Below are positions 45,514 to 53,145 of a stretch of DNA of 58,052 nucleotides, piece by piece. Within the stretch, counting starts at the first letter, position 1. Every line of letters begins with the position of its first letter. The position numbers were made by a program, and so were the translations under genes. Under the pieces are notes generated by a model. It ran no database searches and was not told the DNA's origin. It saw only the letters and a list, made by a program, of their open reading frames with translations. This stretch comes from Treponema sp. (lineage in GTDB: Bacteria > Spirochaetota > Spirochaetia > Treponematales > Treponemataceae): assembly GCA_017962415.1 (NCBI GenBank), contig JAGCVK010000035.1, forward strand, positions 1 to 58,052, given 5' to 3'.

Positions 45514-45530
45514 GTCTAAAACTAAAAAAA

Positions 45531-45564
45531 TCTAAAGCAGTTTGCAAAAATGCGCTGCTTTAGA
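45531..45564. other. Intercistronic hairpin
   Basis: Perfect 10-bp stem TCTAAAGCAG/CTGCTTTAGA (45531-45540/45555-45564) in the 86-base gap between the LolA-like gene and the outer-membrane protein gene. No T run follows on the plus strand, so an mRNA processing or stability element is more likely than a terminator. Confidence 0.6.
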
Positions 45565-45599
45565 GTAAAAAAAAAGCCTTAATTACTTAGGAGAAACTA

Positions 45600-46991
45600 A
45601 TGAAACGCAAATTATCATTTATTTTATGTTCAGCTTTAATGGCAACTGCAGTATTTGCGCAGAGCAACGAAGATCTTTTTGGCGACGAAGATCTTTTTGG
45701 CGATGCTGAAATTGAAGTTTTAGACGATGTTTCTGCAAAATCAGATATGAGCAAAGGTATTATTTTTAATGCCGGCGGTGTAAAAATTGGCGGAAGCCTT
45801 ACTTCAGAAGTTAATACAGATACAATTTTGTATAAGCAGAATGGCGATTCTCTTGGCGAAAATATTTATAACACAAAAATTTCACCAGATTTGAATGCTA
45901 TGATTTCTGTAGATGCTAGACCAACAGAAACCCTTCGTATTTACACAAAGTTTGGTTTTGCATATCCATTTGAAAACAAAGCTAATGTGATTCTTGCAGA
46001 TCCAAACAAGCCAGAAGTTTCTATAACAGATTGGTTCAAGCTCAAAGAGTTGTTTACTGATTTTTCTTATAAAGATACAGCATTCTTCCGCTTTGGTATT
46101 CATACAGTTTCTTGGGGAACCGGCTATTTTTACAGTCCTTTATCAGATTTGATAAATACAAGTTCAATCGACCCTGAAAATCCTGATAAACAGGTTGACG
46201 GTTCGTTGAATCTCCGTACACAGATTGTTTTCCCAAATTCACAGAATTGTCTTTGGTTGTATGTAATTCCTTCTATGGATTTTGAAAATCAAAGTGCAGA
46301 AAGCTATGCTCGCGAAACTGCATTTGCCGGAAAAGCTGATATTGTAGTTGGCGATTGTGAACTTGGACTTGGCGGTTATTATAAATATCAGAATGCGCCA
46401 AAAGCAATGTTTACTGCAAGCGGAGCAATCAAAAACTGGCAGGTTTACAGCGAGTTTGTTTACAGTTACGGTGCGGACAAAGAATGGAAAGAAAATGTTG
46501 ACTGGGATGATAAAACAAGCATTTTCCAGGCAACTGCAGGTTTTGCACGTGCATGGATGAAGAAAGAAGAGCCAAAAATCAGCCTTGCTGTACAGTATGC
46601 ATTTGAAAGCAATGATGCTGATTTTTTAAGCAGAACAAACCTTTACGGACACAATGTATTTGTAAATGTAACAAAAGCAGAGTTGTTTAATAATGAAGAT
46701 TTGAGCCTTAGCCTTTTTGCAAAAGCTAATTTTGGTGCAAAAGATGTTACTGCAAATGATATAAGAATGCTTAAGCCTGAAGCGGCTGGAAAATCTGATG
46801 CAGAACTTGCAGGTTATGTAAAAGATGTCAACGATAATATTTCAACACTTTATGCAAAGCTTTTGCTTACTTACAATCCGATTAAAGAGTTTAGCGTAAA
46901 TGTTGGACCAACGTTAAACTTCAGCGATTTTGATACTAATCCAACTGTTGGAATGCATATTGGCCTTAAACTTGGTGGCGGCAATTTTTAG
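45600..46991 (+). CDS. Outer-membrane barrel-like protein of the ABC/LolA-like cluster
   Basis: A 463-residue exported protein with a signal peptide (1-20, ending VFA-QSN). A tandem 18-base repeat at 45669-45704 encodes EDLFGD twice just after the signal. From residue 55 the sequence is beta-rich (VKIGGSLTSEVNTDTI, ETLRIYTKFGFAYPFENK) and ends in LKLGGGNF with a terminal phenylalanine, the usual barrel end. It is the last gene of the cluster, with AGGAG before the ATG, and a terminator follows. It could be the outer-membrane end of the export route or simply a client; no named family is recognised. Confidence 0.75.
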   Translation: MKRKLSFILCSALMATAVFAQSNEDLFGDEDLFGDAEIEVLDDVSAKSDMSKGIIFNAGGVKIGGSLTSEVNTDTILYKQNGDSLGENIYNTKISPDLNAMISVDARPTETLRIYTKFGFAYPFENKANVILADPNKPEVSITDWFKLKELFTDFSYKDTAFFRFGIHTVSWGTGYFYSPLSDLINTSSIDPENPDKQVDGSLNLRTQIVFPNSQNCLWLYVIPSMDFENQSAESYARETAFAGKADIVVGDCELGLGGYYKYQNAPKAMFTASGAIKNWQVYSEFVYSYGADKEWKENVDWDDKTSIFQATAGFARAWMKKEEPKISLAVQYAFESNDADFLSRTNLYGHNVFVNVTKAELFNNEDLSLSLFAKANFGAKDVTANDIRMLKPEAAGKSDAELAGYVKDVNDNISTLYAKLLLTYNPIKEFSVNVGPTLNFSDFDTNPTVGMHIGLKLGGGNF

Positions 46992-47068
46992 AATAGATAT
47001 TTAAAAAAGATTTAATAAAGTAAAAATTATTTAAAAAAGTTCATAAAAAATTCTCCTTCTTTTTTTTG

Positions 47069-47114
47069 GGTTCTTGCGGGTAACATTCCCTATTCGCAAG
47101 AGCCCTTTTTTTTT
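47069..47114 (+). terminator. Rho-independent terminator of the cluster
   Basis: Stem GGGTTCTTGCG/CGCAAGAGCCC (47069-47079/47096-47106, one G-U), 16-base loop, eight T. Confidence 0.88.
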
Positions 47115-47139
47115 ACGAAGAAAAAAACGTGAATCATTC

Positions 47140-47191
47140 AATGGTAATAATCACAAAATGTCGTTTACGACATTTTGTGATTATTACCATT
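47140..47191. repeat. Perfect 25-bp inverted repeat overlapping a stop codon (repeat family, copy E)
   Basis: Two perfect 25-base arms (47140-47164 and 47167-47191) around a TT loop. The core reads GTCGTTTACGAC; its minus strand shares AATGTCGTAAACG with copy B at 18122. The right arm includes the last codon and the TAA stop of the minus-strand DUF6171 gene. Confidence 0.8.
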
Positions 47192-47435
47192 TCCCGTTTA
47201 TGCAGAATGAGGTTTTGTGGCGAACGCGAAACTGCACAAAACAGCCGCAGTCTGCGCAGGTCATACCGGCAATTAAGCGTGGACATTTTTTGCAGATTTG
47301 CAAGCGGTGAGAGGCAAGGGCGTCGCCGACGTAGTCGGCGACGGGCTCTTGTTCTGCCATTTCTTGCACGAGTTCTGGTGTTAACTCCATTGAGGAAAGA
47401 TACGCTTTGTTTTCACATACTGGACAAGGATTCAT
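47184..47435 (-). CDS. DUF6171 zinc-ribbon-like protein
   Basis: An 83-residue cytosolic protein with cysteine pairs CPVC (4-7), CKKC (48-51), CADC with GC (60-65) and a last cysteine in TSFCINGKW, consistent with two zinc sites. The end (MTCADCGCFVQFRVRHKTSFC) is that of DUF6171, small proteins that in many bacteria lie near cell-envelope or sugar genes. The coding sequence contains a perfect 9-bp inverted repeat (GTCGCCGAC/GTCGGCGAC, 47322-47330/47334-47342) and is richer in G and C than its neighbours. The stop is supplied by the palindrome at 47140. The ribosome site is weak. It may be read from the GH51 transcript. Function unknown. Confidence 0.75.
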   Translation of the reverse strand: MNPCPVCENKAYLSSMELTPELVQEMAEQEPVADYVGDALASHRLQICKKCPRLIAGMTCADCGCFVQFRVRHKTSFCINGKW

Positions 47436-47455
47436 AGGTAAAACTTAGGGGCGTT

Positions 47456-47518
47456 GCGGGAACTCCCGCTGAAGGGGTAGCCCGCAACAAAGTGCGGGCG
47501 CAGGGGAAGACTTTCCCC
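47456..47518. other. Run of three GC-rich hairpins
   Basis: In 63 bases between GH51 and DUF6171: GCGGGA/TCCCGC (47456-47461/47464-47469), GCCCGCA/TGCGGGC (47480-47486/47493-47499) and GGGGAA/TTCCCC (47503-47508/47513-47518). No T run follows on either strand. The gap is much richer in GC than its surroundings. Confidence 0.7.
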
Positions 47519-47521
47519 TCC

Positions 47522-49003
47522 CTATGCTTGAATTTCTACTGCAACAACGCTCATTGCGGGAACTTGCAAGGTAAGTTCGTTTTGGGCAGTTACTTTTACT
47601 TCGAGCGACTGTGTTTCTATCTGCTGTGGATTTTGGAATGTGTTGCAGCTGTTCATTTTTTCTGCGGTAAGAAGCTGGGCTGAAGCGGCTTTAATCTTTC
47701 CTTTGAGGCCAGCAAGCGTGATATTTATTTGCTTTGAACCTTGAAGTTCTGCATTTGTAAAGGTTACGGTGTAATTTCCGGCTTTGTGCGAAGCGGAAGC
47801 TGTAATTGAATCTATGCGGGCGTCTTCGGGGCCAATCTGATTTGAAGCAACGCGAGTTGTAAGGCTTGTGGCGTCTTTATGTGGTTTGTACATATTGAAA
47901 ACATACCAGGTTGGCGTTTTGAGCATTTTTGAGCCTTCTGTAAGAACTGGCGACTGAAGAACGTTTACTGCCTGCGCAATGTTTGCAATTCTTACGCGGT
48001 CGCAATGATTGTTGAAAATATTCAATGTAATTCCAGCAACAAGTGCGTCGCGAATTGTATTTTGCTGATACAAAAAGCCCGGATTTGTTCCGTCTTCTAC
48101 TTTGTGCCAGCAGCCCCATTCGTCAACTACGAGGGCAACGCGTTTTTCCGGATCGTATTTTGTCATAATTTCATCGTGGCGGCGAACCAGTTCTTCCATA
48201 TAACTTGCTTTTGCAATCATATTATACCAGCCGTGCTCGCTGAATTCTGTTGCCTTTGGTCGTTCGTCCCAGCTTGGTTCTACGCTGTAATAATGGAGAG
48301 AAAGCCCATCCATTAATTTTCCGGCTTCGCGCATTAAAACTTCTGTCCAGTTGTAGTCTGCGGTATTTGGGCCGCAGGCAATTTTAAAGATTTTTTCTGA
48401 ACCGTATTGTCGTACATAAGTTTGATAACGTCGGTAAAGGTCTGCATAATATTCTGGACGCATATTTCCGCCGCAGCCCCAGTTTTCGTTTCCAACGCAA
48501 AAAAGCGGAAGTTTCCATGCTTCTTTATGGCCGTTAGCTTCGCGCATTTTGCTCAAAGGTGATTCGCCGCCAAAAGTCATATATTCAACCCATTCGCTCA
48601 TTTCTTGAACTGAACCGCTTCCAACATTTCCGTTTACATAAGGTTTGCAGCCAAGTGTTTCGCAAAGTTCAAAAAATTCATGTGTTCCAAAGCTGTTATC
48701 TTCAACAACGCCGCCCCAATGTGTGTTAATCATTTTTTTGCGAGTTTCGTAAGGACCAATTCCGTCGCGCCAATGATATTCATCGGCAAAGCAACCGCCT
48801 GGCCAGCGCAGATTTGGAATTTCAAGCTATTTAAATGCTTCTACAACGTCTTTTCTAAAACCGTTGATATTTGGAATGTCTGAATTTTTTCCAACCCAAA
48901 ATCCGCCATAAATACAGCGCCCAAGATGTTCGCTGAAGTGACCATAAATATCGCGGCTAATCTGCTTGCCGTCGAGGTCTGCATTTACAATAATTGTGTC
49001 CAT
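47522..49003 (-). pseudogene. GH51 alpha-L-arabinofuranosidase interrupted by an in-frame amber codon
   Basis: A 494-codon reading frame that would encode a full-length GH51 enzyme releasing terminal arabinose from arabinan or arabinoxylan, except for TAG at codon 59 (48829-48827). Upstream of it the frame reads [18 protein letters not shown] and downstream [20 protein letters not shown], both typical GH51 and both in the same frame, so this is one point change and not a frameshift. The acid/base glutamate (GNENWGCGG) and nucleophile (VDEWGCWH) are intact. The remaining open frame from ATG 48733 lacks the first barrel strands. ATG 49003 has GGGAA upstream, and the promoter and operator look intact. 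No signal peptide, so a cytosolic enzyme. Recent loss, amber readthrough or a sequencing error are the options. Confidence 0.88.
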
Positions 49004-49032
49004 AAAAATTCCCTTTTTTTTTGATGTTTTTG

Positions 49033-49078
49033 GTTAAACGTTTTACAAAATTGTACTATGCAATCTTCAAAAACGCAA
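49033..49078 (-). promoter_or_regulatory. GH51 promoter with LacI-type operator
   Basis: Minus strand TTGCGT (49078-49073), 17-base spacer, TACAAT (49055-49050). Just downstream, over the start site, is GTAAAACGTTTAAC (49046-49033), a near-palindrome with central CG like LacI/GalR-family operators. Confidence 0.6.
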
Positions 49079-49163
49079 TGTGATTATGTGGGAAAATGCG
49101 GCTTTTTTGTTGTATGATTCTCTTAGTTTTTGTGATATATCGTCATTAGCGCCAAGAGCAAAA

Positions 49164-49243
49164 CTGAAAAGCGAAACTGTAAACTTGTAGCTGCAAAGGC
49201 GTAACTGAAATGTGTGATTGCAAATGCTTATCTGCAACGCGGA
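49164..49243. repeat. Degenerate 13-14 base tandem repeat
   Basis: About six units beginning CTG (consensus CTGnAAAnGnGTnA) fill 80 bases of the 243-base gap between GH51 and the ComFB gene, immediately after the ComFB stop. No gene or clear terminator is seen in the rest of that gap. Confidence 0.4.
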
Positions 49244-49246
49244 CTT

Positions 49247-49942
49247 TTATTTTTTGAAAATCACAAGGTCTTTGAGTTTTAGAGTGTAGGTTGAATCAAG
49301 CTCGTTGCGCACAGAAGATTCGCTCATCAAAGGGGCTTCAAAATGGTAAACAGTATCGCTGTAACCTTCGGCTTTTACTTCTAAGCTAAAGTGAAAAAGT
49401 TTTGTAATTCCAGCTTTTCTTGCCGGCTGCGATTTTACCCAAAAAGAATAAACTCCGTTTGTGCTTCGCACAGTTCTATATGGATTTGCCCAAGTTTTAT
49501 CAACCATTTCGGCTTGCTTTCCTTCCAGTTTTAAATTGATTATTGCATCAAAAACCGGCTCAAAGGTATTTCCGTCTAAAACCACGCCAATAAATGTAAA
49601 AAAGTTAAATGCCGGTTTTGAATCTTTTTTGATTACGCAATCTTTTCGGTCTTCTGAGTGATAAGGTCGCTTTGTTGCACTTACAGTTCTCATTCCTTCA
49701 AGGGCAAGAGAATCAACATCAGCTTGAAGTTGTGCGCTTGCTAAAAATTCTGCAGCGTGTGTAACTCCGCGTCCAGAAACAACGTATTTTGGGGGAATTC
49801 TGTTTAAAACATAACTGACAGTATCGAGACGGCAATTTTCGCAATCGCAGGTTAACCAGGCAATATTGTCTGCTTTAACTCTGTCGTAAAGGGTGTTTAC
49901 TGCCTTTTTTACAACATCTTCCATCAGGTTATGAACGTTCAT
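49247..49942 (-). CDS. ComFB-domain protein with a carboxypeptidase-regulatory-like C-terminal domain
   Basis: A 231-residue cytosolic protein. Residues 1-70 match the late-competence ComFB family: MEDVVKKAVNTLYDRV, the pair of cysteines in CDCENC, then RLDTVSYVLNRIPPKYVVSGRG. ComFB-type domains of cyanobacteria have been reported to bind cyclic dinucleotides, so a c-di-GMP or c-di-AMP receptor role is possible here, which would suit the c-di-GMP enzymes in this window. Residues 120-228 are beta-rich (GVVLDGNTFEPVFDAIINLKLEG, then TNGVYSFWVK) like a carboxypeptidase regulatory domain. No competence genes lie nearby. It has its own promoter and a GAGGAG ribosome site. Confidence 0.8.
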   Translation of the reverse strand: MNVHNLMEDVVKKAVNTLYDRVKADNIAWLTCDCENCRLDTVSYVLNRIPPKYVVSGRGVTHAAEFLASAQLQADVDSLALEGMRTVSATKRPYHSEDRKDCVIKKDSKPAFNFFTFIGVVLDGNTFEPVFDAIINLKLEGKQAEMVDKTWANPYRTVRSTNGVYSFWVKSQPARKAGITKLFHFSLEVKAEGYSDTVYHFEAPLMSESSVRNELDSTYTLKLKDLVIFKK

Positions 49943-49989
49943 AAAAACTCTCCTCTAAAAAAGAACAACCTTTCTTTGCCAATAACTTT

Positions 49990-50018
49990 ATTATAGTAGA
50001 AAATCATTAATAAAACAA
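49990..50018 (-). promoter_or_regulatory. Promoter of the ComFB-domain gene
   Basis: Minus strand TTGTTT (50018-50013), 17-base spacer, TATAAT (49995-49990). Confidence 0.65.
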
Positions 50019-50126
50019 ATTTTTATATTTCTTTAAGTGATTTTTTTAGGAAATTGCTGTATGATAAAATCATTCTAAATAAAACCAGTTTTACTTAGTA
50101 AAATTGCGCAGCTGCGAGATTTTTCA

Positions 50127-50155
50127 TTGAAAACTGACCATTTTTTTAGTATATT
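50127..50155 (+). promoter_or_regulatory. clpP promoter, leaderless start predicted
   Basis: TTGAAA (50127-50132), exactly 17 bases, TATATT (50150-50155). The start codon at 50162 is at the expected +1, and there is no Shine-Dalgarno. Confidence 0.6.
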
Positions 50156-50161
50156 TATATT

Positions 50162-50779
50162 ATGAATATTAAATCAATTTATAAAAGCCCTCTTTTTGAT
50201 GATGAGGACGAAGAAAAAAAACAGAAAATGCCGGATCCTTTTTCGGACAGATTCCTTAAAACAAGACAAATTGTTCTTACCGGTGAAGTAAACAAGGAGC
50301 TTGCAGATTCTATTGCAAAGCAGCTTCTTATTCTTGATTCTGAGGACGAAAAAGCCCCGATTTATATGTATATTGATTCACCTGGCGGTGATGTTGATGC
50401 AGGCTTTGCTATTTATGATGTAATTCGTTTTGTAAAAGCTCCTGTTTATCTTATTGGAATGGGTCTTATTGCTTCTGCTGCTACTTTAATTCTTATTTCA
50501 GTTCCAAAAGAGCGAAGACTTGGACTTCCAAACAGCCGTTATCTTATTCATCAGCCACTTGGTCAAATGCGCGGTGTTGCAACTGATATTGAAATTTATG
50601 CAAAGGATATGGAAAAAATCCGTGCTAAATTAAATAAACTTATTGCTGAAGCTACAGGAACTTCTCTTGAGCAGGTTACAAAAGATACAGACCGCGATTA
50701 TTGGCTGGATTCAGATGAAGCTGTAAAATATGGTCTTATCAGCAAAATTGTTTCTGCAAAATCAGAATTACCAAATTAG
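50162..50779 (+). CDS. clpP: ATP-dependent Clp protease proteolytic subunit
   Basis: Serine protease that forms the barrel degraded by ClpX or ClpA hexamers. In 205 residues: IYMYIDSPGGDVDAGFAIYD near 60-79, the catalytic serine in GLIASAATLIL (S near 105), the catalytic histidine in NSRYLIHQPLG (near 130) and the aspartate in DTDRDYWLDSDEAVKYGLI near 179. It is a divergent ClpP: IASAAT replaces the usual AASMGA. The N terminus carries an acidic extension with DDEDEEKK. Spirochaetes often have two clpP genes; this would be the clpP2-like copy. It heads a run with a GNAT protein three bases downstream. Confidence 0.92.
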   Translation: MNIKSIYKSPLFDDEDEEKKQKMPDPFSDRFLKTRQIVLTGEVNKELADSIAKQLLILDSEDEKAPIYMYIDSPGGDVDAGFAIYDVIRFVKAPVYLIGMGLIASAATLILISVPKERRLGLPNSRYLIHQPLGQMRGVATDIEIYAKDMEKIRAKLNKLIAEATGTSLEQVTKDTDRDYWLDSDEAVKYGLISKIVSAKSELPN

Positions 50780-50782
50780 CCT

Positions 50783-51685
50783 ATGCATTTTAGTCTGACC
50801 GATTCGCTTATAAACGACATTATCTCTGCTATGGAAAATCAAGATGTTGAATATGCCGTTGACGCTGTGGAAGGTCAGCTTGTTATATCAGATTCAGATG
50901 GGCATAGTCCTGATGATGAGCGGTACTACAGTTTGCCAGAATGGGGACCGTCAGACGGTTTTGAGCTTCGCGAGAATTTTGTGAATTCGCTTCATTCTCC
51001 GGTGGCTCACGATCAATTGCTTGATGTTTTGCATTCGGGAAGGGGGGTATTTAAGAATTTCAGAAATGTTTTAAAAAGTTACCCTGAAGTTGATAAACGA
51101 TGGCATATTTATAAGCACAAATTTATGTCGGCACGTATCAATGAATGGTACAATTCCCTGCGAGAAATATGGGGATTGGAAAAATTGGATCAACTTTTGG
51201 AATCTGATGAAACCTTAGTGCACGATGATTTTACGTTCAAGGCTTATGATTCAGACGTTGACAAAGAAACAATCCTTTTTAATATTACTGCGGGTTCCTG
51301 CGAAGATGATACACTGCCGCAAGAATTGAACGAAGCGCTTTACAAACTGTGGCGAACTCAATTTGAGAATAATGATGCTACAGACCAAGCTGGTTTTTTA
51401 TGCTTCAGCCTTTCTGATGAATTTGCAGGTTGTATTACAGCAGCATCACTTTTGAAAGATCAGGAAAAGATTATGGTGATTACAAGTCTTTTTGTTCCTG
51501 ATCAGTTCCGCGGACTTGGAATAGGAACAGAACTTATTTCTATGTGTATGTCCAAGCTTCAGAAATGCGGAAAATCTTGGGTTTTGATTCCCAATACAAT
51601 TGCGCCGGATATTTTGCAGCCGTTACTAACGCGCTCAGGTTTTAGAAAAATAAACTCCGGCTATATTTTATCTTTAGGAGAATAA
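50783..51685 (+). CDS. UPF0158-like / GNAT acetyltransferase fusion
   Basis: A 300-residue protein of two parts. Residues 1-130 resemble UPF0158: RYYSLPEWGPSDGFELRENFVNSL near 48, then HSGRGVFKNFRNVLKSYPEVDKRW and RINEWYNSLREI. Residues 205-298 are a GNAT acetyltransferase with the acetyl-CoA loop QFRGLGIGTELI near 251-262. The middle (150-200) is an acidic linker. The acyl acceptor is unknown. It starts three bases after the clpP stop, so translation is probably coupled, and the RNA-binding gene follows at once. Confidence 0.78.
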   Translation: MHFSLTDSLINDIISAMENQDVEYAVDAVEGQLVISDSDGHSPDDERYYSLPEWGPSDGFELRENFVNSLHSPVAHDQLLDVLHSGRGVFKNFRNVLKSYPEVDKRWHIYKHKFMSARINEWYNSLREIWGLEKLDQLLESDETLVHDDFTFKAYDSDVDKETILFNITAGSCEDDTLPQELNEALYKLWRTQFENNDATDQAGFLCFSLSDEFAGCITAASLLKDQEKIMVITSLFVPDQFRGLGIGTELISMCMSKLQKCGKSWVLIPNTIAPDILQPLLTRSGFRKINSGYILSLGE

Positions 51686-51689
51686 AAAA

Positions 51690-52472
51690 ATGGCATTTAA
51701 TCGTGATTTTGAGATTAACGAAGCTCAGCTTTCAGAATTTCTTGAGTCAGCAACTGACAGAGTAAGAACCTCGGAGAATGTTGATTTACTTTCAGATTTG
51801 AACAAATTGTTTAAGAAGAATGTTCCACTTACTGTTCGTAAGTATGTGATTGCATATTTGCTAAAAGAAGCTTTAAAACACTATCATCCTTTTGGAAATC
51901 GCCGCGACAGATTTGAGCGCAATGAACGAAATGAACGCAGCGAACGCAATAATCGTTCACGCCAGGAACGCAGTTTCCGCCAGGAAAGAACGGAGCGTGT
52001 TTCTGAGCCGGTAGCTGAAGTTTCTGAAGAGGAACGCCCGCGACATCCTCGTGTTGAAATCCCGGAAAATGAAGCGACTTCTATTTTTATTAGCATTGGA
52101 AAAAATCGCCGCGTTTATCCTCGCGATTTAGTTGGTATTTTGATTGCGATTGCTGGAATCGACCGCGAGCGCATTGGCGACATTAAAGTTCTTGCAAACT
52201 ATTCTTTTGTTCAGCTTTACACTTCTGACGCTCAAACTGCAATTGATAAACTTAATGGTTATGAATATCGCGGCCGCAAACTTGCTGTAAGCTACAGCCG
52301 CCAGAAATCAGAAAATGACGAAGTTTCTGAATCTGAATCTCCTGCTTCTGAAGAATCTTATGCTTCTCAGGTTCAGTCTGAAGAAGTTGCTCAAATGGCT
52401 GCTGAAGATGCCGCTGCTTATGCTGCTGCAGAAAAAGCTGCTGCCGACAAGGTTCCTTTTGGAGTAAACTAA
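51690..52472 (+). CDS. RNA-binding protein with DbpA-type RNA-binding domain
   Basis: A 260-residue protein without the helicase core that normally precedes this domain. Residues 1-65 are helical; 70-108 is an arginine/glutamate/asparagine-rich low-complexity run (RNERNERSERNNR); 130-210 is a DbpA-type RNA-binding domain (SIFISIGKNRRVYPRDLVGI, the IDRERIGDIKVLANYSFVQL strand-helix, GYEYRGRKLAVSYS); the tail is acidic and alanine-rich. DbpA helicases use this domain for 23S rRNA hairpin binding, so a ribosome or RNA-chaperone role is plausible. AGGAG precedes the start; the third gene of the clpP run. Confidence 0.82.
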   Translation: MAFNRDFEINEAQLSEFLESATDRVRTSENVDLLSDLNKLFKKNVPLTVRKYVIAYLLKEALKHYHPFGNRRDRFERNERNERSERNNRSRQERSFRQERTERVSEPVAEVSEEERPRHPRVEIPENEATSIFISIGKNRRVYPRDLVGILIAIAGIDRERIGDIKVLANYSFVQLYTSDAQTAIDKLNGYEYRGRKLAVSYSRQKSENDEVSESESPASEESYASQVQSEEVAQMAAEDAAAYAAAEKAAADKVPFGVN

Positions 52473-52479
52473 GAATTTA

Positions 52480-53145
52480 ATGAAACTGCATGTTATTAGA
52501 ACTGGCGTTTTAAAAGTTAACACATTAATTGTTCCGATTTGCGATAATCAATGCTTTGTTGTAGATCCTGCGGCTTGTGAGCTTTCTGGTGATTCTTCTG
52601 TGATTACGGATTTTCTTGCGGCTCACAACCTGGTTTGTAAAGCTATTGTTCTAACTCATGCACATTTTGATCATATTACAGGAATTGCCGGCTTAAAATC
52701 GGTTTTTCCTGATGCAAAAATTGCCCTTCATCAAGCTGAGCTTTTAGAACTAAGTTCGCCGCCTGGCCCAATGAATTCTTCTGTTATGCAATTCTTTGGA
52801 GCGCCTCAGCTTTTTGAAGCGGTTGCAGCACAGCCTGCTGCAGACACTCCTTTACAAGATAATTCAATCTTTTTTGGCTGGAAAGTGATTCATACTCCTG
52901 GTCACACGCCTGGCTCAATTTGCCTTTATAATGCAACTGCCGGCGAATCTGGGCAGGGTGTTTTGATTTCCGGTGACACTCTTTTTGATTATGGCGGTTA
53001 CGGCCGAACTGATATGTACGGCGGAAATGAAATCGAAATCCATAAAAGTCTTGAAAGATTGCGCCGCGAAATTCCCGATGGAACTTTAGTTTATCCCGGT
53101 CACGATAATTTTGGTTTTAGTTTTAAATCGGATTCCATAAATTAA
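52480..53145 (+). CDS. Metallo-beta-lactamase-fold hydrolase, glyoxalase II-like
   Basis: A 221-residue dimetal hydrolase. Motif THAHFDHITG near 62-71, the bridging aspartate in SGDTLFDYGGYGRTD near 165, and the histidines in HTPGHTPGS near 135 and LVYPGHDNFG near 207 are all present, so the enzyme should be active. Hydroxyacylglutathione hydrolase is the commonest label, but many such proteins in anaerobes have unknown thioester or phosphodiester substrates. It follows the RNA-binding gene by seven bases and its 3' end overlaps the convergent phosphoesterase by 23 bases. Confidence 0.88.
   Translation: MKLHVIRTGVLKVNTLIVPICDNQCFVVDPAACELSGDSSVITDFLAAHNLVCKAIVLTHAHFDHITGIAGLKSVFPDAKIALHQAELLELSSPPGPMNSSVMQFFGAPQLFEAVAAQPAADTPLQDNSIFFGWKVIHTPGHTPGSICLYNATAGESGQGVLISGDTLFDYGGYGRTDMYGGNEIEIHKSLERLRREIPDGTLVYPGHDNFGFSFKSDSIN

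Noticed and set aside
45531-45564. Hairpin after the LolA-like gene as a terminator
   Set aside because: The U run expected on the plus strand is absent; an A run instead lies before it, which would only serve the opposite strand where no gene ends.
47522-48733. GH51 as a complete gene starting at 48733
   Set aside because: Conserved GH51 N-terminal residues are encoded upstream in the same frame across a single TAG, so the shorter frame is a fragment.
49164-49243. Tandem repeat as a CRISPR array
   Set aside because: Units are 13-14 bases and degenerate, with no constant repeat or spacers, and no cas genes are present.
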